From NCBI GenBank assembly GCA_004297165.1, contig SCUJ01000006.1, positions 1,426,464 to 1,490,463 on the forward strand: a stretch of DNA of 64,000 bases. Reading direction: 5' to 3'. The notes below the pieces were generated by a model, which worked only from the letters and a program-made list of their open reading frames with translations, ran no database searches and was not told the origin of the DNA. A program made the translations under genes and the position numbers. This stretch comes from Gammaproteobacteria bacterium (GTDB lineage Bacteria > Pseudomonadota > Gammaproteobacteria > Eutrophobiales > Eutrophobiaceae). Below, one piece after another: positions 9,094 through 17,474 of the stretch (the first letter of the stretch is position 1; every line of letters starts with the position of its first letter).

Positions 9094-10728
9094 CTATTCG
9101 GCCGCTTCGAGATGGACGTACTTGTAAGGATGCTGATCGAGGATGTTGTCCTCCCAGCCCCGCACGGTAGGGTCGATGAGCCGCACGCGGGTGTAGGTGT
9201 AGACCGGGGCCACCGGCACTTCTTCCATCAGGATCGCCTCGGCCTCCTGCAACAGTTCGTAACGCGCCGTCTGATCGCCGGTCATCCCGGCCTGATTCAG
9301 CAATTCGTCATAGCGTTGATTGGACCAGCCGGTGCGGTTGTTGCCGCCGTTGGTCACGAAGAGATCGAGAAAGTTGGTGGGATCGAGATAATCCCCGATC
9401 CAGCCGGCGCGCGAGAGTTCGTAATCGAGGTGGGATTCCCGATCGAGATAAACCTTCCAGTCGTTGTTGGAGAGACGGATATTGATGTTGAGCGCCTGCT
9501 TCCACATCTCCTGCAATGCAATCGCGACGCTGCGATGGCCTTCATCGGTGTTGTAGATGAGTTCCAGTGCAGGAAAGTCCCGTCCTTCCGGATAACCCGC
9601 TTCCGCCAGCAAAGCCCGCGCCCGATCGATATCGTAGCTGATCCGGGCCCGCGGCGTATAACCGTTGGTGTCCGGCGGGGTGAAGTTATAGGCGGGGATC
9701 TGACCGCCCTTCGTGACGCGTTCCACGATCTGTTCCCGGTTGATGCTGAGCGCTAGCGCCATGCGGATGCGTTTGTCGTCGAGCGGCTTGTGCGTGGTGT
9801 TGAAGCGGTAAAAGTAGGTGCCGAGATACGGGGAGATGCTGAGCGCGGCCGGGTTCTCGCGTTTATAGACGTTGATCTTCTCCAGCGGCACCCGCTCCGT
9901 GATGTGCAACTGACCCGCGCGGAACATGCGCTCCTCGGTGCTGCCGTTGGGGATGGGGTAGAAGTGGATCTCCTTGAGTCTCACCCTTGCGGCGTCCCAG
10001 TAGGTCGGCGATTTCTCCACGATGAGGATACGGTTCAGTTTCCATTCCTTCAGGGTGAACGGGCCGTTGCCGATGAAATTTCCCGGCCGGGTCCAGCGCG
10101 TACCCCGCTCGCCGAAGGCCCCGAACTTCTCGATGGTGGGCGGATGCACGGGAAAATAACTGTGGTGATCCAGGAGTTGCAGGAAATAAGGCGTCGGCGC
10201 CTTGAGATCGACCACCAGCGTGTATTCGTCCGGGGCATGCACGCCGACCAGGTTGAAATCGTCGAGCTTGCCCTCGAAGTATTCCTGGGCGTTCTGGATC
10301 GGGTAAAACATATAGGCATAGAGATTGCCCAGCGCCGGCGTCAGCGCCCGTTTCCAGGAATAGACGAAATCCCCCGCCTTGATCGGGTCGCCATTGGACC
10401 AGCGCGCGTCATGCCGCAAATGCAGGGTATAGCGCTTCAGGTCCTCCGAGACCTCCCAGGTCTCCGCCACTCCCGGTTCGATGGCCATGGTCTTGGGGTG
10501 CTTGGCGACCAACCCTTCGAACAGGGCATGCTGGATGTGAAACTCGGGGATGCCGGTGGTGATATGCGGATCGAGCTCCTGCGGTTCGTCGCCGTTGCCG
10601 AGATGCAGGATCTGATCACGATTACCGGATTCGACGTTGCTCTCGTAATTTAAGGAGCAGGCCGATGCCAGCAGGACAAACAGGGCGGTGAGCAGGCGGT
10701 TGACGATTTTGTGATTCGAGTCTGACAA
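9094..10728 (-). CDS. oppA: Oligopeptide ABC transporter substrate-binding lipoprotein (OppA/MppA type)
   Basis: 544 residues of solute-binding protein family 5. The signal peptide LLTALFVLLASAC ends in a lipobox cleaved before the cysteine, so the protein should be tethered to a membrane on the periplasmic side. Mature-domain hallmarks include LGNGDEPQELDPHITTGIPE and the RYTLHLRHDARWSNGDP strand that defines the family. Expected ligands are short peptides, possibly murein tripeptide as in MppA; specificity cannot be read from sequence. The predicted start is TTG at 10726-10728, preceded at five bases by GGAG; no ATG gives an intact signal peptide. First gene of the opp operon. Confidence 0.9.
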   Translation of the reverse strand: MSDSNHKIVNRLLTALFVLLASACSLNYESNVESGNRDQILHLGNGDEPQELDPHITTGIPEFHIQHALFEGLVAKHPKTMAIEPGVAETWEVSEDLKRYTLHLRHDARWSNGDPIKAGDFVYSWKRALTPALGNLYAYMFYPIQNAQEYFEGKLDDFNLVGVHAPDEYTLVVDLKAPTPYFLQLLDHHSYFPVHPPTIEKFGAFGERGTRWTRPGNFIGNGPFTLKEWKLNRILIVEKSPTYWDAARVRLKEIHFYPIPNGSTEERMFRAGQLHITERVPLEKINVYKRENPAALSISPYLGTYFYRFNTTHKPLDDKRIRMALALSINREQIVERVTKGGQIPAYNFTPPDTNGYTPRARISYDIDRARALLAEAGYPEGRDFPALELIYNTDEGHRSVAIALQEMWKQALNINIRLSNNDWKVYLDRESHLDYELSRAGWIGDYLDPTNFLDLFVTNGGNNRTGWSNQRYDELLNQAGMTGDQTARYELLQEAEAILMEEVPVAPVYTYTRVRLIDPTVRGWEDNILDQHPYKYVHLEAAE

Positions 10729-10779
10729 GGGACTCCGGGCCGATAATTATGTTTTTAATAAACTCCCGGTCAGATCATA

Positions 10780-11808
10780 TCAGACTTTCTTCAAGCCCTG
10801 GCGGACATCCTCAAACAAGGCGTCTATATCCGCTTCGGTGGTGCTCCAGTTGCACATGAGGCGCGAACCGCCAAGGAAGGCGTAATAACGCCACCCCTTG
10901 GCGTGCAGGAACTCGTTCAGATGTTCGGGCAATTTCACAAATACACCATTGGCCTCCACCGGGGCGAGGAATTCGATCCCGGGAAATTGCCGGAGGCCGG
11001 TGGCGAGACGCCGGGCGCAGCCATTAGCGTGACGGGCATGCCGCAACCAAGCGCCGTCCTCCAGCATACCGATCCAGGGCGCGGCCAGAAACCGCATCTT
11101 CGAGGCAAGTTGTCCCGCCTGCTTGCACCGGTATTCGAATTCATAGGCCAGTTCCCGGTTGAAAAACACCACGGCGTCGCCCACCGGCATACCTTGCTTG
11201 GTGCCGCCCAGGCTCAGCACATCGACGCCGTTCTTCCAGCTCAATTCGGCGGGAGATAACTCCAGAGACGCCACGGCATTGGCGAAACGGGCGCCATCCA
11301 TATGCACGAGCAGACCGTGTTGCCGGGCGGTCCGGGCCAGGATTGCAATCTCAGCCGGCGAATAGAGGGTCCCGGCCTCCGTAGCCTGCGTGATGCTCAG
11401 CACCTTGGGTTTTGGGAAATGGATATTGCGGCGGTTGAGGACAATGCGATCGATCTCGCCCGGATCCACTTTGCATCGCGCACCTTTGACCGTCAGGACC
11501 TTGCTGCCGTTGGAATAGAACTCCGGCGCACCGCATTCATCGGTCGCCACATGCGCCAGTTCGTGACAGATAATGCCGTGATAGGACCGGCACATGGCGG
11601 AGAGCGCCAGGGAATTGGCCGCCGTGCCGTTGAAGGTGAAGAACACCTCGCAGTCGGTTTCGAAGGTCTTCCGGATCAGGTCGGCGGCGCGCTGGGTCCA
11701 GGCGTCCTCGCCATAACCTGGCGCATAACCCGCATTGGCCTCCGCCAGCGCCGTCCAGGCCTCCGGGGTGATGCCCGCGGTGTTGTCACTGGCGAAGTGG
11801 TATTTCAT
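10780..11808 (-). CDS. ltaE: Low-specificity threonine aldolase-like PLP lyase
   Basis: 342 residues, fold-type I PLP enzyme of the threonine aldolase/beta-eliminating lyase family. Visible motifs are the N-terminal FASDNTAGITPE, the cofactor-binding region around VHMDGARFANA with its conserved aspartate, and the lysine in DVLSLGGTKQGMPVGDAVVFF that forms the Schiff base. The reaction is L-threonine or L-allo-threonine to glycine and acetaldehyde, though several family members act on other beta-hydroxy amino acids. An upstream in-frame ATG at 11871 would add 21 residues unlike the family; the ATG at 11806-11808 fits. The 51 bp to the opp operon below it allow co-transcription but do not prove it. 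Confidence 0.85.
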   Translation of the reverse strand: MKYHFASDNTAGITPEAWTALAEANAGYAPGYGEDAWTQRAADLIRKTFETDCEVFFTFNGTAANSLALSAMCRSYHGIICHELAHVATDECGAPEFYSNGSKVLTVKGARCKVDPGEIDRIVLNRRNIHFPKPKVLSITQATEAGTLYSPAEIAILARTARQHGLLVHMDGARFANAVASLELSPAELSWKNGVDVLSLGGTKQGMPVGDAVVFFNRELAYEFEYRCKQAGQLASKMRFLAAPWIGMLEDGAWLRHARHANGCARRLATGLRQFPGIEFLAPVEANGVFVKLPEHLNEFLHAKGWRYYAFLGGSRLMCNWSTTEADIDALFEDVRQGLKKV

Positions 11809-11937
11809 GGACGGGGTTTTAGGAAGCTCTAAATAAGTGTGTATCTCGTCTTGCCGGGCTTGACCCGGCATCCAGTAGACAATTGTTTTGACTGAATTTA
11901 ATGACGATTTGTGAAAAAGCGATACTTATCCAGTTCC

Positions 11938-12258
11938 TTAAATGTCATCCGTTGCCGTCTTCCAGACAATGACCCCAGACAACAGAAACATGGCGACGCC
12001 GGTCGCCCCGATCACCGGCAGGGTCAGCAGATTGGCAAGGGAAAAGCCGACGATGGCATCCACCGGCAGCGTCCAGGCGGCTATGGCCGAACCCAGGGCG
12101 GTAAAGACCAACAGGATCCCGTTCTTCTGCCAATCCGGAAGTTCCCTGGGCTTGGGCAGACGGGCCATGACGCGGGCGGTGAAACCGTCGTCCGGCAGAT
12201 AGGGTTCACTCTGCCGCATGTCGGCGAACAGCGCCGCAAGTTTGTCTGTCTGAGTCAT
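11938..12258 (-). CDS. Small membrane protein, candidate anti-sigma factor
   Basis: 106 residues. A cytosolic N-terminal part of about 45 residues (DKLAALFADMRQSEPYLPDDGF, then TARVMARLPKP) precedes two or three hydrophobic helices near residues 48-66 and 70-100. This layout and its place directly after the sigma gene suggest a membrane-bound regulator of the sigma factor. It lacks the zinc-binding HxxxCxxC motif of classic ZAS anti-sigma factors, so the role is inferred from context. The ATG at 12256-12258 starts two bases after the sigma stop, with AGAGG about nine bases upstream; an earlier in-frame ATG at 12279 would overlap the sigma gene. Confidence 0.6.
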   Translation of the reverse strand: MTQTDKLAALFADMRQSEPYLPDDGFTARVMARLPKPRELPDWQKNGILLVFTALGSAIAAWTLPVDAIVGFSLANLLTLPVIGATGVAMFLLSGVIVWKTATDDI

Positions 12259-12260
12259 CG

Positions 12261-12803
12261 TTATGCCTCTGTCTGCCAACTCTGCATCAATAGTCTCAGT
12301 TTATCCTGGCCCCGGGTGATGTAGCTCTTAACCGTGCCGAGCGGCCGGTCCATGACCTCTGCGATCTCATTATGAGTGAATTCCCGTTGATAGAACAGGT
12401 GCAGGGCCATGCGCTGCTCCGGCGGGAAGTTTTGCAGGACCCTGGCCATGTCCAGATGGATGTCCGTGCCGGGGCCGGGATCGGGGTCCGGGAGGTTGTC
12501 CACCAGGTCTTCATCGAGCGGAAGTTCCTCCTTGCGGCCCCGACAGTAGGCGGCGAAGCAGTTATAGGCGATGCGATAGATCCAGGTGAAAAAGCGGGCA
12601 TCGCCCTTGAACTGATCCAGCGATTTGTAGACCCGGATGAAGGTCTCCTGTGCGAGGTCGTCGGCGAGCGCCGCGTCCTGGCCGACGAGCTGCCGCAGGG
12701 AGTAGCGGAGCTGCGATTGATAGCGTTTGACGAGTTCCGCGAAGGCATGTTGATCCCCGTTCCTGACTACCCGATCGATCAGTACGTGATCATCGCTGGA
12801 CAC
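12261..12803 (-). CDS. ECF-type RNA polymerase sigma factor
   Basis: 180 residues with sigma region 2 (about 20-90, including ALADDLAQETFIRVYKSL and the core/-10-contacting RFFTWIYRIAYNCFAAY) and region 4 (about 120-175, with FPPEQRMALHLFYQREFTHNEI, then the helix-turn-helix EVMDRPLGTVKSYITRG). It is a group IV sigma factor of the RpoE-like type. It would direct RNA polymerase to a small regulon, often including its own operon. The start is GTG at 12801-12803. Third of four closely spaced minus-strand genes; the following gene may be its membrane-bound regulator. Confidence 0.92.
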   Translation of the reverse strand: MSSDDHVLIDRVVRNGDQHAFAELVKRYQSQLRYSLRQLVGQDAALADDLAQETFIRVYKSLDQFKGDARFFTWIYRIAYNCFAAYCRGRKEELPLDEDLVDNLPDPDPGPGTDIHLDMARVLQNFPPEQRMALHLFYQREFTHNEIAEVMDRPLGTVKSYITRGQDKLRLLMQSWQTEA

Positions 12804-12815
12804 TAAATCGCCGCC

Positions 12816-13550
12816 TTATTGCGCCGGTTTCTTTTCCAGCTTCCAGATCAGGAGCTGCGCCAGGCCAATGAACAGCGGGATCAGTCCCAACGCCGCGGCC
12901 TCCCTCGCGCCCATGACCAGGAAGCAGGCGATCACGCCCAGACCTACACCCGTCATCACCAACCCGCGATGCAGGTTGTTCCCAGGCGTCACCTGCTGAT
13001 GCAGGCTTTCCAATACCGCGGGCGGGATGTCGCGGCCGCTGCTGACGTACTGGTCGATCGTGTTGTGCATCAGACGTCGCTTGCGATAGTTGGCATAGAG
13101 CACCGCGGCGACCAGCATGATTGGCGTGCCGAAGATCAGCATGATCGCCAGGCTGGCGACAAACATGCCGCCAAGGGAGTCAATCGAATTGGACTCCCAT
13201 GGCGCGCCCGTGCCGGATTCCGCCGAGTCAATCCGGTCGCGCAAGCCCCGGATCCGGACCTTGAGCGCCTCGCGTTCGGCCCCGGCGAAGTCTCCCGCGG
13301 CCAATCGTTCCGTGAGATCCTCGATTTCATTGACCAGGTCCTGGCTGGATTTTTTCTTCAATTCTCCATTCGCTGGCGCTGCCTCTTGATCCGGAATCGT
13401 TGGCGCCTCCGCGGGGGCCACAGGAGATAACTGGTCTTCAAAGGCTGGCGTTTCCGTGGCCTGTACCTCTGTCTCCGTTTCCTGGGCCAGGACAGAAGCC
13501 GGTCCAGCCAGCGACAGCGTGAGCAGTAGTGAAGCGATGATGTTTTTCAT
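12816..13550 (-). CDS. DUF6249-type membrane protein with signal peptide and coiled coil
   Basis: 244 residues. A signal peptide ends near residue 22 (PASVLAQE). An acidic, alanine/proline-rich stretch follows to about residue 75, then a coiled-coil segment of charged heptads (about 68-115). The C-terminal half matches DUF6249: a helix near 133-155, the conserved YRKRRLMHNTIDQYVSSGRD, the phrase IPPAVLESL, and two more helices to the end. Proteins of this kind often sit beside ECF sigma factors in Gammaproteobacteria. It may act as a sensor or as an output of the operon, but neither role is proven. A clear GGAG precedes the ATG. Confidence 0.75.
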   Translation of the reverse strand: MKNIIASLLLTLSLAGPASVLAQETETEVQATETPAFEDQLSPVAPAEAPTIPDQEAAPANGELKKKSSQDLVNEIEDLTERLAAGDFAGAEREALKVRIRGLRDRIDSAESGTGAPWESNSIDSLGGMFVASLAIMLIFGTPIMLVAAVLYANYRKRRLMHNTIDQYVSSGRDIPPAVLESLHQQVTPGNNLHRGLVMTGVGLGVIACFLVMGAREAAALGLIPLFIGLAQLLIWKLEKKPAQ

Positions 13551-13576
13551 GGGCGTCTCCTCGGTTGAATTGTAGC

Positions 13577-13864
13577 TTATATCGGGTATCTCAAACCGGC
13601 CATCGGCAGGTTATGACAAGGGCAATCGGTGATCTCCACTCGTATCTCGACGTCCGTCCGCACCTGGCCGGGCTGTTCGGCATTGACCGGGGTGTTGACC
13701 TTGTCCATCCGCGAATCGAGCCGGTTTTGCATCCGGTATTCGATCCGTTCCTGCAAGGTATTGCTCACGCGGCTGGTGATGGACCCGGATTCGTCTCCCG
13801 CCAGGGCGACGATGGAAAACAGGCCAAAAGCAAGACTGATTATCGAGTTAGTCAGGTTCTTCAT
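13577..13864 (-). CDS. Small secreted protein, first gene of sigma-factor operon
   Basis: 95 residues. A signal peptide (about 1-23, ending in IVALAGDE) is followed by a short charged region and a C-terminal part with a C-P-C pair (DCPCHNLP). I recognise no family. The start has a good GGAGG nine bases upstream. It lies 26 bp upstream of the DUF6249 gene and is probably on the same transcript. Its position at the head of the operon suggests it is either a target of the sigma factor or part of the envelope signal that controls it; both are inference. Confidence 0.6.
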   Translation of the reverse strand: MKNLTNSIISLAFGLFSIVALAGDESGSITSRVSNTLQERIEYRMQNRLDSRMDKVNTPVNAEQPGQVRTDVEIRVEITDCPCHNLPMAGLRYPI

Positions 13865-13904
13865 GGCTGCACCCTCCGTAGGGAAATTGCTGAAGTTACG
13901 GATT

Positions 13905-13933
13905 AGATGCAGCCTCCCTCGCGTTTGGATGCA
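13905..13933 (-). promoter_or_regulatory. Candidate ECF-dependent autoregulatory promoter
   Basis: On the minus strand a TGCATCC block (13933-13927) is followed after 15 bases by TGCATCTAA (13911-13903), about 40 bp upstream of the first gene of the sigma-factor operon. The spacing resembles a -35/-10 pair, and ECF sigma factors often control their own operon. The repeat of TGCATC could also be chance. No experimental basis. Confidence 0.3.
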
Positions 13934-13986
13934 GGGTATGGAAATATTTTTCGGGAGACGTGGTCGTCACCATTACTGGAAGTATT

Positions 13987-14014
13987 GTAGGGGCGAAAGA
14001 TTTTTCGCCCCTAC
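13987..14014. repeat. Perfect 12-bp inverted repeat (REP-like hairpin)
   Basis: GTAGGGGCGAAA, four bases, then its exact complement TTTCGCCCCTAC. Hairpins beginning GTAGGGGCGA are common dispersed repeats in bacterial chromosomes. It lies in the 414-bp gap between the sigma-factor operon and the alcohol dehydrogenase gene, where no gene is seen. Confidence 0.85.
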
Positions 14015-14031
14015 GGCTCCTTTCCTTCTCT

Positions 14032-14252
14032 ATCCACCCTCTCCCCTACCCTCCCCCGTCAAGGGGGAGGGAGCATGAAACAGATCCCATCAAGGGTGAG
14101 GAGGTAAGAAGTAGAATCCGTCAAGTGAGAGGAAGCATGAAACAGATCTCGTCATGGGGAGGGGAGTAAACCGTGCCGTCTTGGAAAAGAGAGAAATGGG
14201 TTTAGGTTCCCCACTCCCCTCGCGGGAGAGGGGCAAGGGGAGAGGGGGTTTA
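14032..14252. repeat. Low-complexity C/G-rich repeat region with direct and inverted repeats
   Basis: The region contains an inverted repeat CCCTCCCCC / GGGGGAGGG (14049-14071). It also holds a diverged tandem repeat of about 62 bp whose clearest shared core is GCATGAAACAGATC at 14073-14086 and 14135-14148. A second C/G block of the type CTCCCCTCGCGGGAGAGGGG follows near 14213-14232. No coding potential is seen. This resembles dispersed intergenic repeats found next to genes in many proteobacteria. Confidence 0.65.
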
Positions 14253-14278
14253 TTAGTGAGGCGAACAACTGATTTTCG

Positions 14279-15424
14279 TTAAATCATTCGTTTCACAATC
14301 CGGGTGATATCATCTCCGGTCGGGACAATCGGATTGTAGCGGCACTGTACGCTGGCCAGTGTTTCCCGCACGATGACCGGCATGTCCTCAGCGTGATAGT
14401 TGTAATCGCAAAGACTTCCCGTGATGCCGATACCGGCAAAGAAATCCCTCAGCCGGGCATAACAGCTTTCCGATACGGCTTCGCTCCCGGAGTCCGGATC
14501 CAGAAAGCCGAGCGCCATGAAGATGTCTACAGCCTTGTCTTTGCAGGTACGCGCATTGAACTCCAGGACATAGGGGATGGTCATGCCGCAGGCCCGGCCG
14601 TGGGGCATGTGATAGAGACCGCAGATCGGCATGAGCAGGGCGTGGCACAAACCCATGTGCGCGTTCATGCCGGCGATCATCGCCATGGTCGCGCCGATCT
14701 GCACCTGCTCGCGCGCGGCGAGATCCTTCCCGTTGCGATAGACTCGCGGCAGACCTTGCGCAATCAGCGCGATCGCCTTTAAGGAGAACGGCTCTGTCGC
14801 TATCGAAGCGTCCCGGGAGAGGTAGGATTCGATGGCGTGCGTCAGGGCATCGGCCCCGCTGTGCGCCGTGACGCTGGGCGGCAGGGACAGCGTCATCTCC
14901 GGGTCGGTAATTGCGACGGTGGGACACAGTAGCGTACTCAACACGAGAAACTTGGTTTGCGCCGCCTCATCGATCAGCGCCGATCCGTCCGTGACCTCGC
15001 TGCCGGTCCCGGCCGTGGTCGGGATCGCGATGACCTTGCGCGTCAGCGGCGCGGGGATCCGGTTAATGCCCGCGTAATCCCCGATGCTGCCGCCGAATTG
15101 CGCAAGGGCCGCCAGCGATTTCGCGACATCGATGACGCTGCCCCCGCCGACGGCGACGATGCTGTCGCAATGCGTCAGATCCAGTTTCGCGGCAAGGTCG
15201 TCCACCAATGCCACCGTCGGCTCCTGCGTGACTTCGCCACAGATCGTATATTCGATCCCGGCAGCGGCGAGCGATCCGACCACCGGCGCAACGACCCCGG
15301 CGCGGATGAGTGCCGCGTCGGTCAGGAGCAAACTCTGTTTGCAGCCGAGTTCCTTGATAATGTCCCCGGTTTTGGCGGCCAGACCGCGCCCGTGGCGCCA
15401 ACTGGTGGGGAGATCGAATCTCAT
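14279..15424 (-). CDS. Iron-containing alcohol dehydrogenase
   Basis: 381 residues, group III (Fe-ADH) family. An N-terminal NAD-binding domain carries GGGSVIDVAKSLA (about residues 92-104) and the IPTTAGTGSEVTDGSAL loop; the C-terminal helical domain carries the metal ligands, with HSGADALTHAIESYL and the MGLCHALLMP and HMPHGRACGM histidine motifs. It would interconvert alcohols and aldehydes or ketones with NAD(P)H; the substrate is unknown. The frame is open to 15649, but the ATG at 15422-15424 overlaps the peptidase stop as ATGA and matches the family N-terminus. The last gene of a unit starting at the TPR-sulfotransferase or the peptidase. Confidence 0.88.
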   Translation of the reverse strand: MRFDLPTSWRHGRGLAAKTGDIIKELGCKQSLLLTDAALIRAGVVAPVVGSLAAAGIEYTICGEVTQEPTVALVDDLAAKLDLTHCDSIVAVGGGSVIDVAKSLAALAQFGGSIGDYAGINRIPAPLTRKVIAIPTTAGTGSEVTDGSALIDEAAQTKFLVLSTLLCPTVAITDPEMTLSLPPSVTAHSGADALTHAIESYLSRDASIATEPFSLKAIALIAQGLPRVYRNGKDLAAREQVQIGATMAMIAGMNAHMGLCHALLMPICGLYHMPHGRACGMTIPYVLEFNARTCKDKAVDIFMALGFLDPDSGSEAVSESCYARLRDFFAGIGITGSLCDYNYHAEDMPVIVRETLASVQCRYNPIVPTGDDITRIVKRMI

Positions 15425-17337
15425 CCAGCGCTCCAGCCGCACTCCCGCCCTGTATTTTGCTCCCGCAACCATTCCATCAAGGGCGTGAAGTATTCGATGA
15501 TGGCTGCGGCGTCCATGTCGCGCGTCCCCGTCATCTGCGCCAATGCCTCCTGCCAGGGACGGCTTGCGCCCAGCGACAGCATCGCCATGAACCGCTGGCC
15601 CGCCTCCTTGTTGCCGTAAATCGAGCATTCGTGCAGCGGCCCCTGCCAACCCGCCGCCGCGCAGAGCACCTTTTGAAACTGGAATTGCAGGATGAAGGCG
15701 AGGAAGTAGCGCGTGTAGGGCGTATTGCCAGGGATATGATATTTCGCACCCGGATCGAAGTCGGCCTCGCTACGCTCGATTGGCGGACGGATCCCCTGAT
15801 ATTGCGCGCGCAGGTCCCACCAGCTTTGATTGTAACGATCGGGAGGGGTGCGGCCGTCGAACACTGCCCAGCGCCACTGGTCGATCAGGCGACCGAAGGG
15901 AAGGAAGGCGATCTTGTCGAGCGCCTGTTTCATCTGTTCATTGATGGTCGCCTCGCGGCTCTGTTGCGCTGCATTGACCAACCCCTGCCTGACGAGATAA
16001 TCCGGGGTCATGGAGAGGTTGATGGTATCACCGATCGCCTCATGAAATCCGTCATGGGCGCCGCCCTGCAACAAGGGCGGCAGATGTTTGTAGTGCAGGT
16101 CGTAATAGACATGCCCGAGTTCATGGAATGCGGTGTAGAGCTCCTCGCCGGTGGGCTCCAGGCACTGCTTGATCCGCACATCCTCCTTGCCGTCCATGGA
16201 CCAGGCGCTCGCATGGCAGACGACCTCGCGATCCCTGGGCTTGAGCAGGAGCGATCGCTCCCAGAAGGTCTCCGGCAGTTGCGGCATCCCGAGCGAGACG
16301 TAGAAATCCTCGGCCATCCGGACCATATCGCGGACCAGTTCATCCTTGGCCTGTAATCCGGCCTCGGCGGGGTCGACCCCGCCGGCAATCTTTTGCTGGC
16401 GCGCCTGTTCCAACCGCCCTTCAAGTGTGCTGTCCACATCGAGGTCCGATACGCCGGGATAAGGCTCGACCAGGTCGTAGATCTCGCCCCATTGCTGGGC
16501 CCACATATTGCCGAGCAGATGCGCGGGGAGGAGTCCGGTCCGGGATACTTTTTCCTCGCCGTAGCGATCCGCCAGACGGTCCCGCACATAACAGTGGAGT
16601 TGATCGTACAACGGCTTCACCTGCCCCCAGAGACGATCCGTTTCCTGCTCGAATTCCGCCGGGGTCATGTCATAACCGGAACGCCACATCTCGCCGAGAT
16701 TGCTGAACCCGAGTTCCCGCGCCCCTTCATTGGCCAGTTCGACGAACCGCCGATAATCCTCGCGCATGGGCGGCGAGATGGTGTGCCAGCCGATCCAGGC
16801 ATCAAGCTGCGCATCGTAATCATGCTGGCGATCCGCCATGATCTGTTCCAGATCGTTGAGCGTCTGGCAGGTGTCCGACCCGCCGGGACAGTACTTGCCT
16901 TCGCCATACATCCCCTCCATCCGGGTCGCGATGGTGGTGAGTTCGTCGCGCTTGGCCGGATCGTCCGGGGCGGGCATGGCGGTGGCGAGTTTGAGCAACA
17001 GGATGGATCGCGACGTCTCCTCGTCCATGGGCTGGCCGGCATAACGGGTTGAGCGCTTTACCGCATCGCTGTGGAAGGCGAGCGAACGGGCCTGGGCCTT
17101 CGCGGCGATCAGTGCGCTGTCTTCGGTGATGTAAGTCGCCCGTATCCAGTTGGCGGCGGCCTCCTCCTTGTAGAGTTCTTCCAGGGCTTGATTCACGCCC
17201 GCCACGAATTCTTTCGGGCTCTCCGCCGGCGCCGTATCGGAGGTTGATGTTTGTTCATGACTTGGCGAGGTTCGATCGCATGCGGCCAAAAAAACACAAA
17301 GCAGCAGGGCGATATACGATCTGGCAAGTTTATTCAT
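15421..17337 (-). CDS. M2 family peptidyl-dipeptidase (angiotensin-converting-enzyme-like) lipoprotein
   Basis: 638 residues, the size of single-domain bacterial ACE homologues. The signal peptide SYIALLLCVFLAACD ends in a lipobox, so the enzyme is likely membrane-anchored in the periplasm. The zinc site is complete: HELGH in AFHELGHVYYDLHYKH, and the downstream glutamate ligand in DGFHEAIGDTINLSM. The M2 family removes dipeptides from the C-terminus of oligopeptides. The chosen ATG at 17335-17337 has GGGAG nine bases upstream and places the signal peptide at the N-terminus. It lies downstream of a POT-family transporter, which takes up the dipeptides such an enzyme would release. Confidence 0.9.
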   Translation of the reverse strand: MNKLARSYIALLLCVFLAACDRTSPSHEQTSTSDTAPAESPKEFVAGVNQALEELYKEEAAANWIRATYITEDSALIAAKAQARSLAFHSDAVKRSTRYAGQPMDEETSRSILLLKLATAMPAPDDPAKRDELTTIATRMEGMYGEGKYCPGGSDTCQTLNDLEQIMADRQHDYDAQLDAWIGWHTISPPMREDYRRFVELANEGARELGFSNLGEMWRSGYDMTPAEFEQETDRLWGQVKPLYDQLHCYVRDRLADRYGEEKVSRTGLLPAHLLGNMWAQQWGEIYDLVEPYPGVSDLDVDSTLEGRLEQARQQKIAGGVDPAEAGLQAKDELVRDMVRMAEDFYVSLGMPQLPETFWERSLLLKPRDREVVCHASAWSMDGKEDVRIKQCLEPTGEELYTAFHELGHVYYDLHYKHLPPLLQGGAHDGFHEAIGDTINLSMTPDYLVRQGLVNAAQQSREATINEQMKQALDKIAFLPFGRLIDQWRWAVFDGRTPPDRYNQSWWDLRAQYQGIRPPIERSEADFDPGAKYHIPGNTPYTRYFLAFILQFQFQKVLCAAAGWQGPLHECSIYGNKEAGQRFMAMLSLGASRPWQEALAQMTGTRDMDAAAIIEYFTPLMEWLREQNTGRECGWSAG

Positions 17338-17394
17338 GAGTTCATACTCCCGAAATCGATTCATTATTCTCTCTTGTGAAGCCGCGAGCTTCAC

Positions 17395-17471
17395 GTAGGG
17401 TGGGCAGGCCTTCCATGCCCACGCGGGATCAACATTGAATCACGTGGGCACCAACAACGTGCCCACCCTAC
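17395..17471. repeat. Inverted repeat GTAGGGTGGGC / GCCCACCCTAC
   Basis: Perfect 11-bp arms at 17395-17405 and 17461-17471 enclose 55 bp that contain a second inner pair of related G/C words (CATGCCCACG, CACGTGGGCA). It lies between the peptidase start (17337) and the POT transporter stop (17475). GTAGGGTGGGC palindromes are widespread dispersed elements; it could also influence read-through from the transporter gene. Confidence 0.8.
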
Positions 17472-17474
17472 GAA

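Noticed and set aside
15457-16356. Plus-strand open frame opposite the M2 peptidase
   Set aside because: Antisense to an intact peptidase with complete zinc motif; no recognisable product.
17395-17471. Terminator for the POT gene
   Set aside because: The arms are perfect but there is a 55-bp loop and no T-tract, so it fits a dispersed repeat better than a rho-independent terminator.
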